Origin: Flammeovirgaceae bacterium UBA4659
Lineage (GTDB): Bacteria; Bacteroidota; Bacteroidia; Cytophagales; Cyclobacteriaceae
Length of the DNA: 12,861 nucleotides
NCBI GenBank assembly: GCA_002405445.1
Contig: DHLV01000242.1
Coordinates: 1 to 12,861, forward strand
Direction: 5' to 3'
Shown: positions 7,107 through 12,861 of the stretch, in pieces
How the letters are laid out: every line of letters begins with the position of its first letter
How positions within the stretch are numbered: position 1 is the stretch's first letter
The notes under the pieces: model-generated
Seen by the model: the letters and a program-made list of their open reading frames with translations, nothing else
What the model was told of the DNA's origin: nothing
Database searches by the model: none
Program-made: the position numbers and the translations under genes

Positions 7107-7208
7107 AGGGCAGATATTTCGCATTTGGCGACAGGCATCGATTTTTGATGTCGATGGTGGCCGGGCGCACCGGCTGAGCCACGTTTATTGAGCGAAATGC
7201 TTCGCCCT
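7107..7208 (+). other. Possible branched RNA structure between genes
   Basis: Beginning right after the stop codon, the sequence can form an outer stem AGGGC/GCCCT (7107-7111 with 7204-7208) and, after a small internal loop, ATTTCGC/GCGAAAT (7116-7122 with 7192-7198). Inside are two hairpins: CATCGA/TCGATG (7136-7141 with 7151-7156) and GTGGC/GCCAC (7157-7161 with 7178-7182) capped by CGG/CCG. No T-run follows, so it is not a standard terminator. It could be a 3'-end structure, a small RNA, a repeat element or chance. No known RNA family is recognised. Confidence 0.35.
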
Positions 7209-7229
7209 GCTACTTCGTGAAAAAAATGG

Positions 7230-7237
7230 TATTTTTG
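7230..7237 (+). promoter_or_regulatory. -7 box of the ssb promoter (TATTTTTG)
   Basis: TATTTTTG matches the Bacteroidota -7 consensus TAnnTTTG exactly and lies 28 bases before the ssb ATG. The implied leader is about 20 bases and A-rich, as is usual in this phylum, with no Shine-Dalgarno sequence. No clear -33 TTG is present at the expected distance. This probably drives ssb, gldE and gldD. Confidence 0.6.
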
Positions 7238-7265
7238 CAATCCAACAAACCATCAATACAAGATT

Positions 7266-7691
7266 ATGTCAGGTGTAAACAAAGTAATTCTGGTCGGCAG
7301 GTTAGGCAAAGATCCTGAAGTGAGGAACTTAGAAAATGGCGCCACAGTAGCGAATTTTAGCATGGCTACTACCGAAACATATAAAGATAAGACCACAGGT
7401 GAGCGCAAAGAAATCACAGAATGGCACAACATTGTGCTATGGCGCGGACTGGCCGATATTGCTGCAAAGTATTTGCACAAAGGAGACCAGGTGTACATTG
7501 AAGGCAAATTGCGCACGCGCAGCTGGGAGAAAGATGGTGTCACCCGTTACACTACCGAAATAGTGGGCGACAATATGACGTTGCTTGGAAGTAAACCCGG
7601 TGGCAGTTCTGCCCAGACTGCGCCACCCGCTGCGCACCCAAGCCCATCCATGCCATCAGCAACCGACACAACCGATGATCTGCCGTTTTGA
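7266..7691 (+). CDS. ssb: Single-stranded DNA-binding protein
   Basis: The 141-residue protein has the standard bacterial SSB layout. An OB-fold covers about residues 1-107 (starting [16 protein letters not shown], with EWHNIVLW around W53 and W59, and W87 in RSWEKDG). A flexible Ala/Pro/Ser-rich linker of about 25 residues follows, then the acidic tip TDDLPF at 136-141. SSB coats single-stranded DNA in replication, recombination and repair, and the tip recruits partner proteins, which in E. coli include RecG. Length and tip are normal, so it is probably functional. The ATG at 7266 begins exactly at the family's usual N-terminus. It is the first gene of a run with gldE and gldD; the TGA stop overlaps a TTG start for gldE. 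Confidence 0.97.
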   Translation: MSGVNKVILVGRLGKDPEVRNLENGATVANFSMATTETYKDKTTGERKEITEWHNIVLWRGLADIAAKYLHKGDQVYIEGKLRTRSWEKDGVTRYTTEIVGDNMTLLGSKPGGSSAQTAPPAAHPSPSMPSATDTTDDLPF

Positions 7692-9055
7692 TCAGTGTTC
7701 CCCCTAACCCTTTGGAAACGGTATTGACATTAGAAGAACCTCCCAGTTTGGTGTTGGCTGAAATATGGGCGCAACTGAATCCATTTTATGTTTTCAGCTT
7801 TGTGTCGATAGCCGTTTTGCTTTTTATGTCTGCAGTAATCTCGGCATCTGAGGTTGCCTTTTTTTCATTAAAGGCAGATGACCTCGAACGCTTTCGCGAA
7901 TCTGACGACAGCTCGGAGCAGAAAATCTTAGAGGTGCTGAAAAAGCCCCGCCTATTGCTGGCCACCATACTGATCATGAACAACTTTGTAAATGTTGGTG
8001 TGGTCACCATTTCTACGTTTTTGATGTGGGCCATGGCAGGCACGCGCAAACCGGAGGAGACGATCGTAGGGCTGGTTACGTTTGGTGCAACTTTCGCAAT
8101 AACATTCTTTGGTGAAATTGTACCCAAAGTGTATGCCACCCGCCACAACTGGGCTTTTGCAAAAAGGATGGCTGGTTTTTGGCTGATATTGGAGAAAGTA
8201 TGGTTTCCCATCTCTTGGCCTCTGCTGAATATGAGCCAGTTGATCGAGCGCAGAATTGAGAAGAAAGGGTATACCACAACTGTAGAGGAGCTAAATCAGG
8301 CGCTCGAATTAACGACAGACAACAGCAACACAACCGAAGAAGAGAAAGATATTCTCAAAGGCATTGTGAACTTCGGAACGCTCACCGTGAAACGCGTGAT
8401 GAAGTCCCGTTTGGATATCTCGGCTGCAAATGCGGACATGGATTTTCGCGAGCTCATGGAGCATATCAACAAATCTGGATTTTCTCGCATACCTGTTTAC
8501 AAAGAATCGATAGACAGGGTGGAGGGAATTTTGTACACCAAAGACTTGCTGCCCTACCTGAGCGAGGCAAAGGATTTCAAATGGCAAAAACTTTTAAGAC
8601 CCGGATTTTTTGTGCCCGAAACCAAACGGCTTGATTCGTTGCTCAAAGACTTTCAAAGCAAACGAGTTCACATGGCCATTGTGGTGGATGAATATGGTGG
8701 CACCGCTGGCCTGGTAACACTGGAGGATTTAATCGAAGAAATCATCGGTGAAATCAATGATGAGTTTGATGAAGTAAACCTGGGGTACCAAAAACTAGAC
8801 GACTATACGTTCATTTTTGAGGCGAAGATATCGATACATGACTTTTGCAAAGCGCTGGATGTGGACGTTACTTCATTTGATGATGTAAAAGGAGAAAGCG
8901 AATCGCTTGCCGGCTTGGTGTTGGAGCTACACGGAAGTATGCCCAAACAAGGCGAACAAGTTTCTTTTGATCGCTTCATATTTACCGTAGTAAGTGCCGA
9001 CCCAAAGAAGATCAATAAAGTAAAGGTAACGCTGAGCCAAACGGTAGAAAAGTGA
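7688..9055 (+). CDS. gldE: GldE-like gliding motility protein (CNNM/CBS/CorC family)
   Basis: This 455-residue protein matches the CorC/HlyC hemolysin-like family, and its place between ssb and gldD identifies it as GldE. A CNNM (DUF21) membrane domain covers about residues 32-185 with several hydrophobic segments and the conserved [13 protein letters not shown] (141-153). A CBS pair follows at about 235-356 ([29 protein letters not shown] at 333-352), then a C-terminal transporter-associated domain at about 365-450. In Flavobacterium johnsoniae GldE is linked to gliding and GldD function; relatives handle magnesium or other cations. The only start upstream of the first membrane segment is non-ATG. 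I use the TTG at 7688, whose bases form TTGA with the ssb stop; in-frame TTGs a little downstream are alternatives, so the first 15 or so residues are uncertain. Confidence 0.88.
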   Translation: MISVPPNPLETVLTLEEPPSLVLAEIWAQLNPFYVFSFVSIAVLLFMSAVISASEVAFFSLKADDLERFRESDDSSEQKILEVLKKPRLLLATILIMNNFVNVGVVTISTFLMWAMAGTRKPEETIVGLVTFGATFAITFFGEIVPKVYATRHNWAFAKRMAGFWLILEKVWFPISWPLLNMSQLIERRIEKKGYTTTVEELNQALELTTDNSNTTEEEKDILKGIVNFGTLTVKRVMKSRLDISAANADMDFRELMEHINKSGFSRIPVYKESIDRVEGILYTKDLLPYLSEAKDFKWQKLLRPGFFVPETKRLDSLLKDFQSKRVHMAIVVDEYGGTAGLVTLEDLIEEIIGEINDEFDEVNLGYQKLDDYTFIFEAKISIHDFCKALDVDVTSFDDVKGESESLAGLVLELHGSMPKQGEQVSFDRFIFTVVSADPKKINKVKVTLSQTVEK

Positions 9056-9060
9056 TTCAA

Positions 9061-9645
9061 ATGCGCAACTTTGTAATTTCCACGCTGGCACTGGCGATTG
9101 CAGCAACAGCGGGTGGCTGCAAATCTGAATTTCAGCCCAAGCCCAAAGGGTACAACAGGCTTATGTTGCCGGTCGAAGAATATATTGCCCTGCCTGATTC
9201 GCTGCCATATACCTTTGAGTACTCTACCGCTGCAAAATTGATGCGCGATACTTCTTGGATCAATGAAAAACACTGGGTGGAGATTTACTACCCGAGTCTG
9301 AAGGCGAACCTGCACATCACGTATAAAAAGATCAACCACCGCGATGATTTGTTACGCGGATTTTTGGATGACTCATACAAGCTTACGTCCAAGCAGCAAA
9401 TCAAAGCGTACGGCATTGACGAGGTAATCGTAAAAACACCCACCGGCAAAACAGCAATGATTGCCGAAATCAGCGGAGATGTGCCCACACAGTTCCAATT
9501 TACGATGACAGACTCTACGCATCATTTCCTTCGGGGCGCTTTGTATTTCAACACCGAAGTCAACAACGATTCACTGGCACCGGCCATCGACTTTATGAAA
9601 AAAGAAGCCATGCATTTGATCAATACATTGCAATGGAAGAAATAA
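9061..9645 (+). CDS. gldD: GldD gliding motility lipoprotein
   Basis: From the ATG at 9061 the protein has 194 residues. A GTG at 9052 overlapping the gldE stop could add three residues. A lipoprotein signal peptide is clear (MRNFVISTLALAIAATAGG then C20), so it should be lipid-anchored in the envelope. The mature start CKSEFQPKPKGYNRLMLP and the segment LPDSLPYTFEYS fit GldD of Flavobacterium as I remember it. GldD is required for gliding in F. johnsoniae and is linked to type IX secretion; its exact biochemical role is not settled. It is adjacent to gldE, 5 bases after its stop, so the two are surely co-transcribed. The downstream recG has its own promoter-like box. Confidence 0.9.
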   Translation: MRNFVISTLALAIAATAGGCKSEFQPKPKGYNRLMLPVEEYIALPDSLPYTFEYSTAAKLMRDTSWINEKHWVEIYYPSLKANLHITYKKINHRDDLLRGFLDDSYKLTSKQQIKAYGIDEVIVKTPTGKTAMIAEISGDVPTQFQFTMTDSTHHFLRGALYFNTEVNNDSLAPAIDFMKKEAMHLINTLQWKK

Positions 9646-9662
9646 TCTGATTCGGCAAATTG

Positions 9663-9670
9663 TAACTTTG
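9663..9670 (+). promoter_or_regulatory. -7 box of the recG promoter (TAACTTTG)
   Basis: TAACTTTG matches TAnnTTTG exactly, lying 17 bases after the gldD stop and 22 bases before the recG ATG. The expected leader is only about 15 bases. No -33 TTG is seen at normal spacing. Read-through from the gldD transcript may also supply recG. Confidence 0.5.
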
Positions 9671-9692
9671 GGCAAATTGCGTTTGTGGCTGC

Positions 9693-11783
9693 ATGAGTTT
9701 CTTCGATACCTCCATCGAATTTCTGAAAGGTGTAGGCCCCCAGCGGGCGGCATTACTCCAAAAGGAGTTGAACATCTTCACATTTGGTGACCTCATTCAG
9801 CATTACCCTTTTCGATACGAAGACCGCACCCGCTTTTTTCGGGCAACAGACGTAAATGAAACCATGCCCTCGGTGCAGCTCAAAGGCAAAATAACAGAAT
9901 TTGAGGTATTGGGTACAGGCAATCGCAAACGACTGGTGGGCTACTTCACCGATGGCACCGGTGAGGTGGAGTTGGTATGGTTCCAGGGCATCAACTGGGT
10001 TTTGCAAAAAATCAAGCCACAACAAGAATACATTGTGTTCGGTAAACCCAACCGATACGGCAACAGCCTGTCAATCGCCCACCCCGAAATCGACATTGTG
10101 GAGGAGAAAAAAGAAACGACCGGATACCTACAGCCGGTGTATCCATTAAGCGAACGGCTAAGAAACAGGCACATCGACTCGAAATTTTTTTGTAAAATTC
10201 AGCAGGCCCTGCTGCGTGCAGCCCAGCAGCACTTGCGCGAAACATTACCCGATCACGTGCTCCAGAAACATCAACTGGTGAGTAAAAAATCCGCAATCAA
10301 TAACGTCCATTTTCCAAAAGATCAGGCGCATTTGATGTTAGCACAGCAGCGACTGAAGTTTGAAGAACTGTTTTTTATTCAATTGCGGCTGATCAAAATG
10401 AAATTGGTTCGGCAAGAAAAATTCAAAGGGCAAGTCTTTAAAGATGCCTCTGTGCTGACTAATTTCTATAACCACCAGCTGCCATTTGCGCTAACAGATG
10501 CACAGAAACGTGTGGTAAAAGAGATCTATGCAGACATGAAGTCGGGCAAGCAGATGAATCGGCTGTTGCAGGGTGACGTGGGAAGCGGCAAAACCATTGT
10601 GGCTTTTATCGCAATATTATTGGCAGTAGGTGGCCACGCACAATCTGCATTGATCGCCCCCACGGAAATTTTAGCACAACAGCATTACAATAATCTGAAA
10701 CGGTATGCAGATCCGATGGGTATCGGTATCGCGCTGCTGACAGGATCTGTGAAGAAAACGGCCCGGAAGCCTATTCATGAAAAACTGCAAGACGGCACAC
10801 TTCATATTTTGATTGGAACCCACGCCCTACTGGAGGAAGAAGTAAAGTTCAAAAAGCTGGGTTTGGCAATCATTGATGAGCAGCATCGCTTTGGCGTAGC
10901 GCAACGATCCAAACTCTGGCAAAAAAATGAAGAAGTATATCCGCATGTGCTGGTAATGACGGCCACGCCCATACCGCGTACTTTGGCGATGACGTTGTAT
11001 GGCGACCTTGAGATTTCTGTCATCGATGAGCTACCCAGTGGGCGTAAGCCGGTACAAACCATGCACCGCTACGACACACATCGGTTGCAGGTAAACGGCT
11101 TTATCAAAACACAGATTGACCAGGGCAGGCAAGCATACATTGTTTATCCGTTGATCGATGAGTCTGAAAAACTGGATTTAAAGCACTTGATGGACGGGTA
11201 CGAGAGCATTTCGCGTGCGTTTCCGGATATCCCCGTGAGCGTACTGCATGGCCAAATGCCAGCAGAGGCAAAAGACTTTGAAATGGCTCGATTCAAAAAA
11301 GGTGAAACCAAAATCATGGTGGCCACTACCGTGATAGAGGTTGGCGTAGATGTACCCAATGCTTCGGTGATGGTCATCGAAAGTGCGCAAAGGTTTGGAC
11401 TATCGCAATTACACCAACTGCGTGGGCGCGTGGGCAGAGGTGCCGAGCAGTCATACTGTATTTTGATGACAGATCACAAATTAAGTGCAGAATCAAAAAC
11501 ACGCATCGAAACCATGGTGCGCACCAATAACGGATTTGAAATTGCTGAGGTGGATTTGAAACTACGCGGGCCCGGAGACCTGATGGGCACACAACAAAGT
11601 GGTGCACTCGATTTATTAATTGCAGACCTGAGCAAGGATGTGGAAATACTCAAGCAGGCGCGTGAAGCCGCAAGTCAATTGCTGGAAGATGACCCCCATC
11701 TGACAAAGCCCGAAAACAAAATGGTGCTGCAGCAAATACAATCGATGCGAAAAACAGCGGTCAATTGGAGTCGCATCAGCTAG
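9693..11783 (+). CDS. recG: ATP-dependent DNA helicase RecG
   Basis: The 696-residue protein has the normal RecG length and layout. RecG remodels stalled replication forks and branched recombination intermediates. The N-terminal wedge/OB-fold region covers about residues 60-135. The helicase core has Walker A at 294-301 (GDVGSGKT), APTEILAQQH at 322-331, the DEQH box at 395-398 (IIDEQHRFGVAQR), MTATPIPRTLAMTLYGDL at 422-439 and the motif VI stretch QLRGRVGRG at 575-583. The RecG-specific LRGPGDLMGTQQSG lies at about 624-637. All motifs are intact. The ATG at 9693 gives the usual N-terminus (a short lead-in before LKGVGPQRAALLQKELNI). Its TAG stop shares a CTAG palindrome with the convergent recX stop. 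Confidence 0.98.
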   Translation: MSFFDTSIEFLKGVGPQRAALLQKELNIFTFGDLIQHYPFRYEDRTRFFRATDVNETMPSVQLKGKITEFEVLGTGNRKRLVGYFTDGTGEVELVWFQGINWVLQKIKPQQEYIVFGKPNRYGNSLSIAHPEIDIVEEKKETTGYLQPVYPLSERLRNRHIDSKFFCKIQQALLRAAQQHLRETLPDHVLQKHQLVSKKSAINNVHFPKDQAHLMLAQQRLKFEELFFIQLRLIKMKLVRQEKFKGQVFKDASVLTNFYNHQLPFALTDAQKRVVKEIYADMKSGKQMNRLLQGDVGSGKTIVAFIAILLAVGGHAQSALIAPTEILAQQHYNNLKRYADPMGIGIALLTGSVKKTARKPIHEKLQDGTLHILIGTHALLEEEVKFKKLGLAIIDEQHRFGVAQRSKLWQKNEEVYPHVLVMTATPIPRTLAMTLYGDLEISVIDELPSGRKPVQTMHRYDTHRLQVNGFIKTQIDQGRQAYIVYPLIDESEKLDLKHLMDGYESISRAFPDIPVSVLHGQMPAEAKDFEMARFKKGETKIMVATTVIEVGVDVPNASVMVIESAQRFGLSQLHQLRGRVGRGAEQSYCILMTDHKLSAESKTRIETMVRTNNGFEIAEVDLKLRGPGDLMGTQQSGALDLLIADLSKDVEILKQAREAASQLLEDDPHLTKPENKMVLQQIQSMRKTAVNWSRIS

Positions 11784-12265
11784 CTGTTGGATTTCAATGT
11801 ATCCCAAACCAATGACGGCTCATATCCCTTGGTAATGGCATATCGTGCCAGCTTATCTTTTAACCTGAAGGCATTTTTATCCGCGATCTGTGCCGATTTT
11901 TTTTGTAACAGGTTGTGGAGCATTTTCCGGTAGTCATCTTCGTCAATTTCCTTTAGTCCGGTGTTGATGTTCCGTTTGCTGACCCCGAGTATTTCAAGTT
12001 CACGCTCAATTTTGAGGCGCCCCCATTTTTTGATACGAAATTTACCGCCAGCAAAAGCTCTGGCGAATCGCTCTTCGTTCAAAAACCCTTCTGCAATTAA
12101 CTTGGCCGTTATTTCATCCACCTCACTTTCAAACAAGCCGTACTCAAAAAGCTTGTTTTTCACTTCGCGGTGCGAGCGCTCTTGATACGCACAGTAATGT
12201 TGAATTTTTTTCAGTGCATCGGCAGGTGAAAGCCTCTTCTTCTTTTTCTCATCTTCCTGCCACAT
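11780..12265 (-). CDS. recX: RecX family regulatory protein
   Basis: This 161-residue protein fits the RecX family, which binds RecA filaments and modulates recombination. It is highly charged and helical, with three tandem three-helix repeats: about residues 14-55 (ALKKIQHYCAYQERSHREVK), 58-105 (AEGFLNEERFARAFAGGKF, GRLKIERELEILGVSKRNI) and 106-157. The second repeat carries the clearest family signature. The length is normal and the N-terminal KKKK stretch is a lineage-type extension. The ATG lies 1 base after the stop of a small exported protein gene, so the two are probably co-transcribed. recA is not in the window. The stop codon overlaps that of the convergent recG, leaving no room for a terminator between them. 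Confidence 0.92.
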   Translation of the reverse strand: MWQEDEKKKKRLSPADALKKIQHYCAYQERSHREVKNKLFEYGLFESEVDEITAKLIAEGFLNEERFARAFAGGKFRIKKWGRLKIERELEILGVSKRNINTGLKEIDEDDYRKMLHNLLQKKSAQIADKNAFRLKDKLARYAITKGYEPSLVWDTLKSNS

Positions 12266-12266
12266 G

Positions 12267-12656
12267 TTATCGCCAGGGGAAAACCAGTTTTAGACCACGT
12301 TTATTCTTTCCGGCTATATCGATAAAGCCGCGTGTGTCAATCAGGTTACCGCGAATATCCCAATAGAAATAGCTGCCAAATTTGCCATTGTTAAACGAGA
12401 GAGAAGATACATTGGAAACCCATAATGTTTGAAATGACTGCTGCGAGTCTAAAGCAGGGAGGGCGTATAATGAAGGGCTAATAAAGCCGAATGTTTGTGC
12501 TGCATCTTCTTTCAATCCAAAAGGCAACGTTTTGAGTGCGGGCACAACCGGCATTTGCAATGTGTATTTTGGCAGTTCTTTGCTTTCGCGAAACTGGGCA
12601 ACCGAATGAAACGAAACAACGCTCGTGAACAAAGTGAAAACAAACCGAACTTTCAT
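12267..12656 (-). CDS. Small exported protein of unknown function
   Basis: A complete 129-residue protein that I do not recognise. A typical signal peptide is present (MKVRFVFTLFTSVVSFHSVAQ, cleavage probably before or after the final Q). The mature part has no cysteine and no obvious repeat. Its C-terminal half alternates polar and hydrophobic residues (SLSFNNGKFGSYFYWDIRG, NLIDTRGFIDIAGKNK) and may be beta-rich, ending in LKLVFPWR. Periplasmic or outer-membrane localisation is an inference. Reality as a gene is supported by the signal peptide, by its stop lying 1 base before the recX start, and by its divergent placement against tag with only 44 bases between. Its pairing with recX has no evident functional reason. 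Confidence 0.75.
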   Translation of the reverse strand: MKVRFVFTLFTSVVSFHSVAQFRESKELPKYTLQMPVVPALKTLPFGLKEDAAQTFGFISPSLYALPALDSQQSFQTLWVSNVSSLSFNNGKFGSYFYWDIRGNLIDTRGFIDIAGKNKRGLKLVFPWR

Positions 12657-12700
12657 AGCGAAAAGTTACGGAATAAAATCCAAAATGCTACATTCGTCTG

Positions 12701-12861
12701 ATGCAAAACAGAGTAAGGTGCCCTTGGTGTTTATCTTTTGAACAATACGTTCGTTACCACGATGAGGAGTGGGGCGTGCCTGTGCATGATGACCGAATAC
12801 ATTTCGAATTTCTGATTTTGGAAGGTGCACAGGCCGGTTTGAGTTGGGCCACCATTTTAAT
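12701..12861 (+). CDS. tag: DNA-3-methyladenine glycosylase I, N-terminal part
   Basis: Only the first 53 codons are in the window, but they match Tag closely. RCPWC (residues 6-10) supplies cysteines of the zinc site, YVRYHDEEWGVPVHDD follows at about 16-31, and LEGAQAGLSWATIL (about 40-53) is the family's characteristic stretch. Tag removes 3-methyladenine from alkylated DNA in base excision repair. The ATG at 12701 is the first in frame after a TAA at 12674-12676. The frame is open to the window edge, so nothing suggests truncation other than the window itself. It is divergent from the small exported protein and recX. Confidence 0.95.
   Translation, partial: MQNRVRCPWCLSFEQYVRYHDEEWGVPVHDDRIHFEFLILEGAQAGLSWATIL

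Noticed and set aside
8803..9339. Minus-strand open frame of 178 codons across the gldE/gldD junction
   Set aside because: It is antisense to two well-supported genes and shows no recognisable domain.
11783..11860. Rho-independent terminator after recG
   Set aside because: The sequence is recX coding DNA, and I saw no strong stem followed by a T-run.
12657..12700. Promoter-like boxes TAACTTTT (minus, 12661-12668) and TACATTCG (plus, 12689-12696) between recX-operon and tag
   Set aside because: Each has one mismatch and lies only 4 bases before the respective start codon, with no -33 element at normal spacing. A leaderless transcript is possible but not supportable from sequence alone.
1..12861. 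CRISPR arrays, tRNA or rRNA genes, transposase genes
   Set aside because: No regularly spaced direct repeats, no cloverleaf or rRNA-like stretches and no transposase or integrase frames were seen.

Overview
The window looks like chromosomal DNA of a Bacteroidota bacterium, most likely of the Cytophagales or a related gliding lineage. The reasons are homologues of the gliding proteins GldE and GldD, a peptidase-regulatory-like membrane protein of a type common in this phylum, exported proteins whose signal peptides end in AQ or GQ, and exact TAnnTTTG -7 promoter boxes before ssb and recG. No tRNA, rRNA, CRISPR array or classical insertion sequence is visible. No gene-free stretch exceeds 300 bases; the longest is 159 bases, upstream of ssb.

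Left part (1-6308, all minus strand). This is a tightly packed operon, read right to left: a DUF58 membrane protein, a large membrane transglutaminase-like protein, and a MoxR-type AAA+ ATPase, joined by two ATGA start/stop overlaps. MoxR, DUF58 and transglutaminase proteins commonly occur together and are thought to act at the cell envelope. The operon continues into a small GxxExxY (PD-(D/E)XK nuclease-like) gene and then an exported, possibly TPR-like protein that runs off the left edge. The GxxExxY gene is AT-richer than its neighbours and is bracketed by a 34-bp imperfect inverted repeat. The outer edges of that repeat lie 1 base after the moxR stop and inside the signal-peptide codons of the next gene. 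This repeat-bounded cassette of about 478 bp is the most interesting item in the window.

Middle (6309-7265). A divergent region is followed by a plus-strand gene for a membrane protein with an N-terminal cysteine motif and a periplasmic carboxypeptidase-regulatory-like domain. After it comes a non-coding stretch of about 100 bases that can fold into a branched structure, and then the ssb promoter.

Right part (7266-12861). ssb, gldE and gldD run in close succession as one probable operon. recG follows with its own promoter-like box. Convergent to recG is recX, preceded by a small exported protein of unknown function; the recG and recX stop codons share one CTAG palindrome. The window ends inside tag (3-methyladenine DNA glycosylase I). 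Single-strand binding, fork rescue, recombination control and base excision repair are therefore grouped around a gliding and secretion gene pair.
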